A stretch of 64,000 bases of DNA. It comes from Paludibacteraceae bacterium. GTDB lineage: Bacteria; Bacteroidota; Bacteroidia; Bacteroidales; Paludibacteraceae. The translations under genes and the position numbers were made by a program. The notes beneath the pieces were generated by a model, which saw only the letters and a program-made list of their open reading frames with translations, ran no database searches and was not told where the DNA came from. Below are positions 24,264 through 33,428 of this stretch, piece after piece; within the stretch, counting starts at the first letter, position 1; each line of letters starts with the position of its first letter. The stretch lies in the NCBI GenBank assembly GCA_017477325.1, contig JAFUWV010000004.1, positions 1-64,000 of the forward strand, written 5' to 3'.

Positions 24264-25319
24264 TTGAGAGTAGTAGCCGACAAATATATTCCGTTTCTCA
24301 GGGGCATACTGGAGCCGTACGCTGAGGTGCTGTATATGGAGCCCGAAGAGATAACTGCCGAGGCGGTGAGAGAGGCAGACGCATTGCTTGTCCGCACACG
24401 CACCCGCTGCAATGCGGCACTGCTAGACGGTAGCCGTGTGCGTTTTGTTGCCACTGCCACTATCGGCTACGACCATATAGACACTCAGTATTGCGAGGAG
24501 CACGGCATCTTCTGGACCAACTCGCCCGGCTGCAACGCGCAAGGAGTGTGTGACTACATAGAAGAGGTGCTACGGGTAGTAGAAAAAGGAAGGGGAAAGA
24601 CCGCTTCGCAGAAAGAGGAAAGACGGGAACCGCGGACTATAGGCATTGTAGGCGTGGGACATGTGGGTTCGCTGGTGGCTGAGATGGCAGAGCGAAGGGG
24701 CTATCGCGTACTGCTAAACGATCCGCCAAAGGAAATGGTATTAAGAGACCTGAGAAACTTAGGAAACCGAAGTGACCTAAGCAACCTAAGCGGTTTAAGT
24801 TCATCATCTTTTGTTCCACTTGATACTATAGCCCGTGAGTCGGACATCGTCACTTTCCACACACCTCTCACCCGCAGCGGCGACTATCCCACCTGGCACT
24901 TGTGCGACAAGACTTTTCTCGGGAAGTGCAAGCCCGATGCCGTCATCATCAATGCCGCCCGTGGCGGAATACTTGACGAAGAAGCAGCACTATATTCTTT
25001 AAACATTAAACATTCAACATTAAACTTTATCATAGATACCTGGCAGGGAGAGCCCAATATCAACAAAGAGATGCTCGACAGAGCCACCATTGCCACATAT
25101 CACATTGCCGGCTACACTCTGCAGGGCAAGATAAATGCCACCAACCTATGCCTTAGTGCTTTATGCAACTATTTCTCACTGCCTGTCTTGCAGATTCCCG
25201 AGAAGTCGTTGCCGTTGTCACCGAAATCTCAAGAGGGCTGGATTATGCAAGTGGACAAGCAGCTGCGCGAGCACCCGGAGATGTTTGAGACCCTGCGTGA
25301 GACATATCCTCTGAGGTGA
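24264..25319 (+). CDS. pdxB: 4-Phosphoerythronate dehydrogenase with three repeat-derived insertions
   Basis: PdxB oxidises 4-phosphoerythronate in vitamin B6 synthesis. The NAD-binding motif IGIVGVGHVGSLVAEMAERR, the catalytic-region motifs SDIVTFHTPLT, INAARGGILDEEA and HIAGYTLQGK are present. The best start is TTG at 24264, because the family N-terminus (RVVADKYIPFLRG) begins there and no ATG is near. Three segments have no counterpart in relatives I recall: around KGRGKTASQKEERRE, RDLRNLGNRSDLSNLSGL and YSLNIKHSTLNF. Each is encoded by a different short repeat family. Motifs on both sides of each insert stay in frame, so the enzyme is probably active. Confidence 0.88.
   Translation: MRVVADKYIPFLRGILEPYAEVLYMEPEEITAEAVREADALLVRTRTRCNAALLDGSRVRFVATATIGYDHIDTQYCEEHGIFWTNSPGCNAQGVCDYIEEVLRVVEKGRGKTASQKEERREPRTIGIVGVGHVGSLVAEMAERRGYRVLLNDPPKEMVLRDLRNLGNRSDLSNLSGLSSSSFVPLDTIARESDIVTFHTPLTRSGDYPTWHLCDKTFLGKCKPDAVIINAARGGILDEEAALYSLNIKHSTLNFIIDTWQGEPNINKEMLDRATIATYHIAGYTLQGKINATNLCLSALCNYFSLPVLQIPEKSLPLSPKSQEGWIMQVDKQLREHPEMFETLRETYPLR
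24596..24615 (+). repeat. 20-base dispersed repeat, copy 3 (inside pdxB)
   Basis: AAAGACCGCTTCGCAGAAAG, two or three bases different from copies 1 and 2. It lies in frame just before the Rossmann-fold motif. Confidence 0.75.
24747..24800 (+). repeat. Six-unit nonamer array inside pdxB
   Basis: GACCTGAGA, AACTTAGGA, AACCGAAGT, GACCTAAGC, AACCTAAGC and GGTTTAAGT run without a break. The 54 bases add exactly 18 codons. Confidence 0.82.
25002..25029 (+). repeat. Four-unit heptamer array inside pdxB
   Basis: AACATTA, AACATTC, AACATTA and AACTTTA run without a break, encoding part of the segment SLNIKHSTLNF. Confidence 0.82.
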
Positions 25320-25518
25320 GATTCCTATTACCATTTCATTCTCAATGCAGAAAAAACAACAGTAGTGGCTATATTAATGCTGAAGGCACAGGTGACTCTC
25401 GTCATGCTATCTTCAAGCAATCTCTATGCTCTCGGTGTAATACAGTTCTCTAACCTTTTTGCCACCCCCTCACACACCATTTGCCTACACCTTATTATAG
25501 AGAAAACATATTCTTGGT

Positions 25519-25549
25519 TGCGGTTTCAATAATTTTGTATTACCTTTGC
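25519..25549 (+). promoter_or_regulatory. Promoter for proS
   Basis: TTG (25519-25521), a 20-base spacer and TACCTTTG (25542-25549). The 281-base gap 25320-25600 holds nothing else that I can recognise. Confidence 0.75.
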
Positions 25550-25600
25550 AGCCCGAATTGAGAAAACAAGCAACACAGAAAATTAATCAATCTCATCATA

Positions 25601-27106
25601 ATGGCAAAATTTGACAAACTCACTTCACGAGCAGAAGACTACTCAAAGTGGTACAACGAACTGGTAGTAAAAGCAGACCTTGCAGAGCAATCAGCAGTGC
25701 GTGGTTGCATGGTAATAAAACCTTACGGATACGCAATATGGGAAAAGATACAGGCAGAACTCGACCGCCGTTTCAAAGAGACAGGTCACGTAAATGCATA
25801 TTTTCCGCTGCTGATACCCAAGTCGTTTCTTTCCCGAGAGGCTGAGCACGTTGAAGGCTTTGCCAAGGAGTGCGCTGTGGTTACCCATCACCGCCTCAAG
25901 AACGACCCTAACGGTAAGGGGGTGATAGTGGACCCGGACGCCAAACTGGAGGAAGAACTTATCATTCGTCCTACGTCGGAGACCATAATCTGGAGCACAT
26001 ACAAGAACTGGATATCCAGTTATCGCGACCTTCCGATACTCTGCAACCAGTGGGCAAACGTGATGCGCTGGGAGATGCGTACACGTCTGTTTCTGCGTAC
26101 GGCAGAGTTTCTCTGGCAAGAGGGCCACACCGCCCATGCCACCAAAGAGGAGGCTATTGCGGAGGCAGAGAAGATGCTGGGCGTATATGCCGAGTTCGCC
26201 GAGAAAGTGATGGCAATACCTGTAGTGAAAGGTGTGAAGTCGCCCAACGAGCGTTTTGCCGGAGCACTGGACACATATTGCATAGAGGCGATGATGCAGG
26301 ACGGAAAGGCTCTGCAAGCCGGTACGAGCCACTTCCTCGGACAGAACTTTGCCAAGTCGTTTGACGTGCAGTTCCTGAGCAAAGAGAACAAGTACGAGTA
26401 CGTATGGGCTACGTCTTGGGGAGTATCGACCCGACTGATGGGTGCACTGATCATGACTCACAGCGACGACAACGGACTTGTGCTGCCCCCGCACCTTGCA
26501 CCTATCCAGGTGGTTATAGTGCCTATCTTCAAGAAAGAAGAAGACCTGAGCCGTCTGCTCGAAGTACTCAATCCGCTGGCAGACAACCTGAAACAGAGAG
26601 GTATCCGCGTAAAACTGGACACAAGCGAGAAGCAGACTCCGGGCTTCAAGTTTGCCGACTACGAGCTGAAGGGTGTGCCTGTGCGTATTGCCATGGGCGG
26701 ACGCGACCTTGAGAACGGCACAATCGAAGTGGCACGCCGCGACACTCTGACCAAAGAGACGATAGCCTTTGAGGGCGTGGAGGATCATATAGCACAACTG
26801 CTGGAAGAGATACAGCAGAACATCTACCAGAAGGCGCTTCAGTTCCGTCTGGAGAACACTCGCGAGGTAAACTCGTACGAGGAGTTCAAGGAAGAGATAA
26901 AGAAGGGCGGCTTCCTGCTTTGCCACTGGGACGGCACTCCTGAGACAGAGGAGAAGATAAAAGAGGAAACGAAAGCCACGATACGTTGTATCCCATCGCC
27001 TGACAACATACTGTTCAAAGGCAACAACACTATATTTGAGGAAGGTCGTTGCATGGTGACAGGCAAACCCTCGAAACAAAGGGTGATATTTGCGATAGCA
27101 TACTAA
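25601..27106 (+). CDS. proS: Prolyl-tRNA synthetase (archaeal/eukaryote-like type)
   Basis: The enzyme charges tRNA-Pro with proline. Class II motifs are visible: motif 2 region ([20 protein letters not shown], then [11 protein letters not shown]) and motif 3 ([20 protein letters not shown]). The length of about 500 residues and the lack of the long editing insertion show the short type shared with archaea and eukaryotes, common in Bacteroidetes. The anticodon-binding domain follows ([10 protein letters not shown]), then the extra C-terminal domain ending VIFAIAY with a terminal tyrosine, typical of this type. Confidence 0.95.
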   Translation: MAKFDKLTSRAEDYSKWYNELVVKADLAEQSAVRGCMVIKPYGYAIWEKIQAELDRRFKETGHVNAYFPLLIPKSFLSREAEHVEGFAKECAVVTHHRLKNDPNGKGVIVDPDAKLEEELIIRPTSETIIWSTYKNWISSYRDLPILCNQWANVMRWEMRTRLFLRTAEFLWQEGHTAHATKEEAIAEAEKMLGVYAEFAEKVMAIPVVKGVKSPNERFAGALDTYCIEAMMQDGKALQAGTSHFLGQNFAKSFDVQFLSKENKYEYVWATSWGVSTRLMGALIMTHSDDNGLVLPPHLAPIQVVIVPIFKKEEDLSRLLEVLNPLADNLKQRGIRVKLDTSEKQTPGFKFADYELKGVPVRIAMGGRDLENGTIEVARRDTLTKETIAFEGVEDHIAQLLEEIQQNIYQKALQFRLENTREVNSYEEFKEEIKKGGFLLCHWDGTPETEEKIKEETKATIRCIPSPDNILFKGNNTIFEEGRCMVTGKPSKQRVIFAIAY

Positions 27107-27166
27107 GAAACATACTTTAAACCTAAAACCTCAGACAGCCTCTCAGAGGCCTTAAACAGTTAATAC

Positions 27167-29491
27167 ATGAGCAAGAACCTCGTTATAGTAGAGTCTCCGC
27201 ATAAGGCAAAGACGATAGAGCGTTTTCTGGGCAAGGACTATCGTGTGCTCGCCTCGCAAGGGCACATACGCGATATAGAAGGTGTAGGCAAAAACAGCAT
27301 GGGTATTGACTTTGAGCATAACTATGCTCCTCACTATGCCATAGACCCGAAGAAGAAGCGTCTGATAGAGCAACTAAAAGACGAAGCCTCGAAGGCTGAT
27401 ACGGTGTGGCTGGCATCCGATGCCGACCGCGAAGGAGAGGCCATAGCCTGGCACCTGAAGGAAGTGCTGGGACTGAAAGACGACAAGACGCACCGTATAG
27501 CAGCACTTGAGATAACAAAAAACGCCATACTGGATGCACTGCAGCACCCCCGCAGCATAGACTACAACCTTGTCAATGCACAGCAGGCACGGCGCGTGCT
27601 CGACCGTATAGTGGGTTTTGAGTTGTCACCGGTGCTCTGGAAGAAGATTATTCCGGGTCTCTCTGCGGGACGCGTGCAGTCGGTTGCCGTCCGTCTGATA
27701 GTAGAGCGTGAACGTGAGATACAAGCCTTTCAGCCGGTTGCTTCTTACCGTCTGACGGCAGAGTTCACGGGAAAAGACGTGAATGGCGAAGAGGTAAGTC
27801 TGCGTACCGAGCTCAACCACCGTTTCTCCGCAAGGGAGGAAGCCGAGGCGTTTCTGAATCAGTGCCGCGACTTGCAGTTCAGTATCACCTCAATCCAGCA
27901 TAAACCCGTGAAGCGTCAGCCTGCGCCACCTTTTACCACCTCTTCGCTTCAGCAAGAAGCGGCACGCAAACTGCGTTTCCCGGTGTCGAAGACTATGCGT
28001 CTTGCGCAGTCGCTATACGAAAACGGATTTATCACTTACATGCGTACCGACTCTGTCAACCTCTCCAGTCTGGCAATAGGAACTGCCAAGCAGGAGATTG
28101 TCTCGGAGTGGGGTGAGCAGTATCATAAGGCCCGCCAGTTTCACACCTCTACGAAAGGTGCGCAGGAGGCGCATGAGGCCATCCGTCCGTCGTATATAGA
28201 CCGTCGGACAGCAGGCAGCACTGATGACGAGCGCCGCCTGTACGACCTGATATGGAAACGCACAGTGGCTTCTCAGATGGCGGATGCCGAGATAGAGCAG
28301 ACACGCATAGAAGTAAGTGCAGAAGGCACTCCTTATATGTTTGTGGCTACAGGTGAAGTCATCACTTTCGACGGCTTCATGAAACTATACATACAGGGGA
28401 CAGACGACGAAACAGATGAGGCTCAGTCGCTTCTGCCGCAGATGAAGCAGAAAACATGTCTCGCTGCAAAAGAGGTGGTGGCACAGCAGTCGTTCACCAA
28501 GGCGCCGTTCCGCTACACCGAAGGTTCGCTTGTAAAGAAGATGGAGGAACTGGAGATAGGTCGTCCGTCAACCTATGCCACCATCATTGAGACCATACAG
28601 CAGCGCGGCTACGTGGTGAAAGCGAGCAAGGCAGGCCAGAAACGCGAATATACGGTTATCACCCTAAAGAACAACAAGATAGCAGAAAAGCAAAAGACGG
28701 AGACCGTAGGTGCAGACTCGCAGAAACTGATGCCTACCGACCTCGGATTTGCAACCAACGACTTCCTTGTACAGCAGTTCCCGAGTATACTATCATACGA
28801 CTTCACTGCAAAGTCGGAGGCAGACTTCGACGAGATAGCAGAAGGCAAACTGGAGTGGGTGCGTATGGTGGATGACTTCTACAAACATTTCCACCCCGAC
28901 ATAGTGAATGTAGAGAGCGGCAAGTTGTCGGGCCGGGTGCTCGGCACAGACCCCAAGACAGGGAGGCAAGTGATAGCCAAGATAGGCAAGAAAGGCCCAT
29001 GCATACAGATAGGCACAGCCGACGACGAAGACAAGCCTCTGTTTGCTTCGCTGCAGAAGGACCAGTCGATTTACACAATCAGTCTGCAGGACGCACTCAG
29101 TCTTTTTGACACTCCGTATCCATATACGATAGGCGAGTTTGAGGGTGAGACGCTGATAGTTAACGACGGTATGTACGGTCCTTACATCAAGAAAGGCAAA
29201 GAGTACTTCTCGATACCCAAAGATGCAGACCCTCTAAACGTGAGTCTGGAGCAGGCAGAACAAATCATCCTCAGGAAGCGTCAGGCAGCACTGCCCATAC
29301 ACGAGTGGGGCGACATACAGGTGATAAACGGACGCTACGGACCATATATCAAGCAGGGGGACAACAACTACAAGATTCCGCGCGGCACCGATGCTGCAAC
29401 TCTGACAGAAGAGCAATGCCGCCAGATTATAGCATCTGCGGATGCTGCTCCTGCAAAAAAAGCTGCCCATACAGCGAGAAAACGCAAATAG
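27167..29491 (+). CDS. topA: DNA topoisomerase I
   Basis: TopA relaxes negative supercoils by cutting one strand. The Toprim domain opens the protein (LVIVESPHKAKTIERFLG, ASDADREGEAIAWHL) and the active-site tyrosine lies in FITYMRTDSVNLS. LVKKMEELEIGRPSTYA is the conserved domain-IV segment. The C-terminal third has repeated Gly-rich motifs (YGPYIKKGKEYFSIP, then GRYGPYIKQGDNNYKIPRG) instead of zinc fingers, followed by a Lys/Ala tail. The 774-residue length is normal for Bacteroidales. It begins 60 bases after proS and may share its transcript. Confidence 0.95.
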   Translation: MSKNLVIVESPHKAKTIERFLGKDYRVLASQGHIRDIEGVGKNSMGIDFEHNYAPHYAIDPKKKRLIEQLKDEASKADTVWLASDADREGEAIAWHLKEVLGLKDDKTHRIAALEITKNAILDALQHPRSIDYNLVNAQQARRVLDRIVGFELSPVLWKKIIPGLSAGRVQSVAVRLIVEREREIQAFQPVASYRLTAEFTGKDVNGEEVSLRTELNHRFSAREEAEAFLNQCRDLQFSITSIQHKPVKRQPAPPFTTSSLQQEAARKLRFPVSKTMRLAQSLYENGFITYMRTDSVNLSSLAIGTAKQEIVSEWGEQYHKARQFHTSTKGAQEAHEAIRPSYIDRRTAGSTDDERRLYDLIWKRTVASQMADAEIEQTRIEVSAEGTPYMFVATGEVITFDGFMKLYIQGTDDETDEAQSLLPQMKQKTCLAAKEVVAQQSFTKAPFRYTEGSLVKKMEELEIGRPSTYATIIETIQQRGYVVKASKAGQKREYTVITLKNNKIAEKQKTETVGADSQKLMPTDLGFATNDFLVQQFPSILSYDFTAKSEADFDEIAEGKLEWVRMVDDFYKHFHPDIVNVESGKLSGRVLGTDPKTGRQVIAKIGKKGPCIQIGTADDEDKPLFASLQKDQSIYTISLQDALSLFDTPYPYTIGEFEGETLIVNDGMYGPYIKKGKEYFSIPKDADPLNVSLEQAEQIILRKRQAALPIHEWGDIQVINGRYGPYIKQGDNNYKIPRGTDAATLTEEQCRQIIASADAAPAKKAAHTARKRK

Positions 29492-29493
29492 AT

Positions 29494-29524
29494 TTTGTCA
29501 AGTCAAAAGAATATTGTAATTTTG
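29494..29524 (+). promoter_or_regulatory. Promoter for the 29572 lipoprotein gene
   Basis: TTTG (29494-29497), a 19-base spacer and TAATTTTG (29517-29524). Confidence 0.68.
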
Positions 29525-29571
29525 CACGCTCAAACAAGAAAACTACTCATAAACAATAAAAATCTACAGTT

Positions 29572-29958
29572 ATGAAGAAAACATTATTCATTCTTACTGC
29601 AATGCTTGCAGTGGTTTTTACAAGTTGCGAAGTAAAAACATCGGAAGTAACAGTTTCAGTTGTTGACACTGAAGGTAATCCAATGAATAACCGTGAAGTT
29701 CTATACACCGATATGGCTTCTCTTATTCTTGATGCCGCTCTGCCTTCACCTGAGTCTCTCGTTACCGGTATTCCTGAAGGTTGGGAGTATGCTACTACCA
29801 ATGCTCAGGGTATTGTAACTCTTAAGATTGATTTGGGAGTAAAAAAACTGACTTATTATTTTGAGGTATTTGACCACGGATCCAACAAGTGGGTTGAGAA
29901 AAAACTCGAACTCAAGAAAGGCGAGAATGCCGAAGTGGACTTTGTAGTTAACAAATAA
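29572..29958 (+). CDS. Small lipoprotein with a carboxypeptidase-regulatory-like beta domain
   Basis: The signal peptide ends in VVFTSC with Cys19 as the lipidation site. The remaining 110 residues look like a single all-beta domain (VTVSVVDTEGNPMNNREVLY, ending in YEF-like strands and AEVDFVVNK), similar to CarboxypepD-regulatory-like domains in Bacteroidetes surface proteins. I do not recognise a function. The gene has its own promoter and is followed by a tRNA gene. Confidence 0.7.
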   Translation: MKKTLFILTAMLAVVFTSCEVKTSEVTVSVVDTEGNPMNNREVLYTDMASLILDAALPSPESLVTGIPEGWEYATTNAQGIVTLKIDLGVKKLTYYFEVFDHGSNKWVEKKLELKKGENAEVDFVVNK

Positions 29959-30002
29959 TCCTTTATAATAATAAACCTTGTGGTGATGCCAATCACCACA
30001 CT

Positions 30003-30075
30003 CGAGAAGTAGCGCAGTTGGTAGCGCACCACGTTCGGGACGTGGGGGTCGGGCGTTCGAGTCGCCTCTTCTCGA
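30003..30075 (+). tRNA. tRNA-Pro (anticodon CGG)
   Basis: The acceptor arms CGAGAAG and CTTCTCG pair fully. The anticodon stem CCACG/CGTGG encloses TTCGGGA with anticodon CGG, and GGGCG-TTCGAGT-CGCCT is the T arm. The 3' CCA is not encoded. Confidence 0.95.
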
Positions 30076-30080
30076 CAAAA

Positions 30081-30112
30081 GAAAGGGAGTCTCATAATCG
30101 GGACTCCCTTTC
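30081..30112 (+). terminator. Terminator after tRNA-Pro
   Basis: A perfect 11-bp stem (GAAAGGGAGTC) with a 10-base loop and a T-rich tail follows the tRNA by five bases. Confidence 0.82.
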
Positions 30113-30132
30113 CTTTATCAGTCCTGCTACTC

Positions 30133-30203
30133 GGCTTTCGCTATTACAGATAGAAAGCCAAGTATATGTTTGCACTCGGCTTTAACAGCGAAGAAAGTCG
30201 AGT
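30133..30203 (+). other. Two small inverted repeats between tRNA-Pro and dgt
   Basis: GGCTTTC (30133) pairs with GAAAGCC (30153), and ACTCGGCTTT (30174) with AAAGTCGAGT (30194, one wobble). The first loop contains CGCTATTACAGATAG, which resembles the interspersed block at 12588 and 12643 (CGCTATTATGCCGCAGATAG). The rest of 30113-30348 shows nothing else. Confidence 0.45.
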
Positions 30204-30348
30204 CTTGAACCTCTCCCTTGTCGGCTGTGACTATTTAAATGTGGAAAAACTAAATTTACTTTGCAGACTGTAAAAGTACAACATTTTTTACATATGCGCA
30301 ATATCTTAATAAAAATACTATGCAGATGTATTATTTTCTGTAGTCAAG

Positions 30349-31659
30349 TCATACTTTCGGGAGTGCCATTCCGGTTATTTTCTGGTACAAATCAAGTGCA
30401 TACACATCCGTCATGCCTGAAATATAGTCCAGCACAGCCAGTATCTTGCCATATTCGGTCTTAGCATATACGTCATACTGTTGCGGTATGCGCTGCAGGA
30501 GTCTTTTAGAGTACTCTTTTTCCGGTGTGAACACAGCCTGCATCAGCTCTTCCATCAGCATATAGATTATCTTGTAACCCGCAAGTTCCACGTCAAGGAC
30601 CTCGCTGCTGCTGTATATCTTCTTCACCGAGATTTCAGTGCAATGTTTGTATGCATCTTTCAGTCTGTTATTGCTCATAGTGCCTATAAGCGAACCGGTC
30701 AGCGTGCCATTCAGTATTGCTTCCTCGTTTCTGACAAACGTCTCAGCGCATGCATCTACCAGTTCGCCTATGACAGAAGAGCGCAAATACGCAATCTGCT
30801 CGTTTGTATCGTCAACTCTTTGCATCGTCTCCAGTTTGTGCGCCTGATGCTGTTCGTCAAAAAAACTGAGCAGCAGACTTTTAGTCTCATCCGTAGTCAG
30901 TATTTTTAGTTTGTGGGCATCTTCTATGTCCATTATCTCATAGCAAATATCATCAGCCGCCTCCACGAGATACACCAGCGGGAAGCGTGTCTGCTGAGGT
31001 ACCCCGAGCCGTGAGGAGATTCTCTCCCAGGCTGATGCATCGTCTGTGAAATACCCGAATTTCTTTTTCGGAGAATTTATGGCACTATACGGATACTTCA
31101 CAACAGAGGCAATAGTGGGGTAGGTAAGTACGAATCCGCCCTCCCGTCTGCCGTTGAATTTGTGTGTCAGTATTCTGAAAGCATTGGCATTACCTTCAAA
31201 CTTTATGCAGTCTGCCCACTCGTGTTCAGTCAGGCAGTCTTTGTATTCCAGGCCTTTGCCTTCGGAGAAATATGTCTGTATTGCCCTTTCGCCGGAGTGT
31301 CCGAATGGCGGATTACCCATATCATGCGCAAGGCAGGCAGCACTCACTATCTCGCCCATCGAGTCAAACATCTGATTCAGTTCCTCATTGGCAGCATACT
31401 TTTTTTTCAGCTCTCGTGCCACATTGTTGCCAAGCGACCTGCCTACGCAGCTCACCTCCAGAGAGTGCGTGAGTCTGTTGTGCACAAACACCGAACCCGG
31501 CAAAGGAAACACTTGGGTTTTGTTCTGCAGCCTGCGAAACGGTGCGGAGAAGATGAGTCTGTCAAAATCACGCTGAAACTCGTTGCGTACGTCGGGATGA
31601 GGTCTGTGCCAGTCTTCCTGGCCATACCTCAATGTAGTTATCAATTCCTGCCAATACAT
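30349..31659 (-). CDS. dgt: Deoxyguanosinetriphosphate triphosphohydrolase
   Basis: Dgt splits dGTP into deoxyguanosine and triphosphate and helps balance nucleotide pools. The HD-domain residues lie in HNRLTHSLEVSCVGRSLG, CLAHDMGNPPFGHSGE and LVYLVEAADDICYEIMDIED, the order expected. The 436 residues fit the Bacteroidetes form. Its promoter overlaps that of nagB, which runs the other way. Confidence 0.92.
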   Translation of the reverse strand: MYWQELITTLRYGQEDWHRPHPDVRNEFQRDFDRLIFSAPFRRLQNKTQVFPLPGSVFVHNRLTHSLEVSCVGRSLGNNVARELKKKYAANEELNQMFDSMGEIVSAACLAHDMGNPPFGHSGERAIQTYFSEGKGLEYKDCLTEHEWADCIKFEGNANAFRILTHKFNGRREGGFVLTYPTIASVVKYPYSAINSPKKKFGYFTDDASAWERISSRLGVPQQTRFPLVYLVEAADDICYEIMDIEDAHKLKILTTDETKSLLLSFFDEQHQAHKLETMQRVDDTNEQIAYLRSSVIGELVDACAETFVRNEEAILNGTLTGSLIGTMSNNRLKDAYKHCTEISVKKIYSSSEVLDVELAGYKIIYMLMEELMQAVFTPEKEYSKRLLQRIPQQYDVYAKTEYGKILAVLDYISGMTDVYALDLYQKITGMALPKV

Positions 31660-31678
31660 AATATATACGAAGTTTTGA

Positions 31679-31714
31679 TTTGCAAAGATACAAATTATTT
31701 GCTACCTTTGCAAA
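31679..31714. promoter_or_regulatory. Interlocked divergent promoters of dgt and nagB
   Basis: Plus strand: TTTG (31679-31682), 20 bases, TACCTTTG (31703-31710). Minus strand: TTTG (31711-31714), 20 bases, TATCTTTG (31683-31690). Each promoter's spacer contains the other's -7 box, so both cannot be occupied at once. Confidence 0.82.
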
Positions 31715-31770
31715 CTCAAAGAGTAAATCTGTTAATTATAAATTATAAACCAATTTAATCATATAGCACC

Positions 31771-32562
31771 ATGAGACTTATTATCGAACCAAATTATGAG
31801 GCAGTCAGCAAATGGACAGCCGCTTACGTAGCACGTCGTATCAACGAAGCCCAACCCAAGGAAAGCAAACCTTTCGTACTCGGTTTGCCTACGGGAAGCA
31901 CTCCGATAGGCACTTATAAAGAACTAATCCGCCTTTATGAGGCCGGGGAAGTAAGTTTCCGCAATGTAGTGACCTTCAACATGGACGAATATGTGGGACT
32001 GCCGGAAGATCACCCCGAGAGTTACCATACCTTCATGTGGGACAACCTGTTCTCTCACATTGATATCCGCAAAGAAAATATCAATATCCTCAATGGCAAT
32101 GCTCACGACCTTCAGGCAGAATGTGCGCGGTATGAGGAGAAAATACGCTATTATGGAGGTATCGACCTCTTCCTTACCGGAGTAGGGCAGGATGGACACG
32201 TGGCTTTCAATGAACCCGGCTCATCTCTCACATCACGTACCCGCAAAAAGGAACTCAACTATGACACTATCATTGCCAATTCGCGTTTCTTCGGCGGAGA
32301 TGTCAATCTCGTTCCCAAAACCGCACTCACCGTTGGCGTCGGCACCGTGATGGATGCCAAAGAGGTGCTCGTCATGATCAATGGTCACAATAAGGCCCGT
32401 GCATTGCAGCATGCCGTAGAGGGTTCGATTTCTCACATGTGGACCATCTCGGCTCTGCAGATGCATCAGCGTGCTATCATTGTTTGCGATGAGGCTGCCT
32501 GTGATGAACTGCGTGTAGGCACTTACAAATATTTCCTAGATATAGAGAAGGACAATATCTAA
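31771..32562 (+). CDS. nagB: Glucosamine-6-phosphate deaminase
   Basis: NagB converts glucosamine 6-phosphate to fructose 6-phosphate and ammonia. The family motifs [39 protein letters not shown] and [20 protein letters not shown] are present and the length of 263 residues is standard. It allows the cell to use amino sugars from peptidoglycan or host glycans. No nagA lies next to it. Confidence 0.96.
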   Translation: MRLIIEPNYEAVSKWTAAYVARRINEAQPKESKPFVLGLPTGSTPIGTYKELIRLYEAGEVSFRNVVTFNMDEYVGLPEDHPESYHTFMWDNLFSHIDIRKENINILNGNAHDLQAECARYEEKIRYYGGIDLFLTGVGQDGHVAFNEPGSSLTSRTRKKELNYDTIIANSRFFGGDVNLVPKTALTVGVGTVMDAKEVLVMINGHNKARALQHAVEGSISHMWTISALQMHQRAIIVCDEAACDELRVGTYKYFLDIEKDNI

Positions 32563-32613
32563 GTGTCTCAACAATAACTGCGATTGTCAAACTAAAGTAT
32601 TTATTCTCTCGTT

Positions 32614-33399
32614 GTGTCTCTCGGCAAATGGATATTAGGTGGCCTCGGATTCGTGTTAGGAGGTCCTATAGGCGCTGTCATCGGGTTGGTGCTCGGAGGT
32701 CTGTTTGAAGGCGGAATAAAATCTCTGCCCACCGGCGGTTTTTTTGGCGATGATACACAGTCGGGTACTGACTATACTGCCGAAGGCAGACAAGGTCAGC
32801 GTCAGCGCCCCTCTCAAGGCGATATCCGCATCAGTATTCTTGTTCTTACCGCCTGCGTGATGAAAGCGGATGGTCATGTAAAGAAGCCTGAATTGAATGT
32901 AGTAAAGCAGTTTCTCTTGAAAAACTACTCAGAGCAGGAAGCCAAAGAGGTGCTCAAGATGCTGCAAGGACTACTGCAACAGAACATTGACCACATTAGG
33001 GTAGCGCAGCAGATTCGCGTTAATGTAAACTATTCAACCCGACTTGAGATATTGCATTTTCTGCTTGACCTTGCTCATGCCGATGGCGAGTATTCCTCGC
33101 AGGAAGAGTATGTAATAGAACAGATTTCGAATGCTCTGGGTCTGAGCAATGCCGACTATCGTTCTTTGCTTGCCTTATATGGAAAGAAGCGTGACCCCAA
33201 CTGGGCATATCAGGCATTGGAAATAGACCCAGCAGCCACCAATGAAGAGGTCAAAAAGGCATACCGGCGTATGGCTATGAAGTATCATCCTGACAAAGTG
33301 GCTTCTGCGGGCGATGATGTCAAGCAGCGTGCTACAGAGAAATTCCGTGCCATCAACGAAGCATACGAATATATAAAGACTCTGCGTGGAATCAACTGA
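32614..33399 (+). CDS. TerB-like and DnaJ-domain membrane-associated protein (DjlA-like)
   Basis: A glycine-rich hydrophobic N-terminus (ILGGLGFVLGGPIGAVIGLV) probably inserts in the membrane. A TerB-like helical domain follows (residues about 70-185, SILVLTACVMKADGHVKKPE and DLAHADGEYSSQEEY), then a C-terminal J domain with the HPD triad in MAMKYHPDKVASAG. The layout matches DjlA, a membrane-bound co-chaperone that stimulates DnaK. The start is GTG at 32614, which begins right at the hydrophobic segment. Its partner and role here are inferred. Confidence 0.85.
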   Translation: MSLGKWILGGLGFVLGGPIGAVIGLVLGGLFEGGIKSLPTGGFFGDDTQSGTDYTAEGRQGQRQRPSQGDIRISILVLTACVMKADGHVKKPELNVVKQFLLKNYSEQEAKEVLKMLQGLLQQNIDHIRVAQQIRVNVNYSTRLEILHFLLDLAHADGEYSSQEEYVIEQISNALGLSNADYRSLLALYGKKRDPNWAYQALEIDPAATNEEVKKAYRRMAMKYHPDKVASAGDDVKQRATEKFRAINEAYEYIKTLRGIN

Positions 33400-33428
33400 C
33401 GATAGTTTTATAAAAATATCTCTATTTT

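Noticed and set aside
25691-27079. Open frame of 462 codons antisense to proS
   Set aside because: It lies wholly opposite a well-conserved gene, has no recognisable domain, and its composition (many Leu, His, Val, Arg, Cys) is what a reversed coding frame gives.
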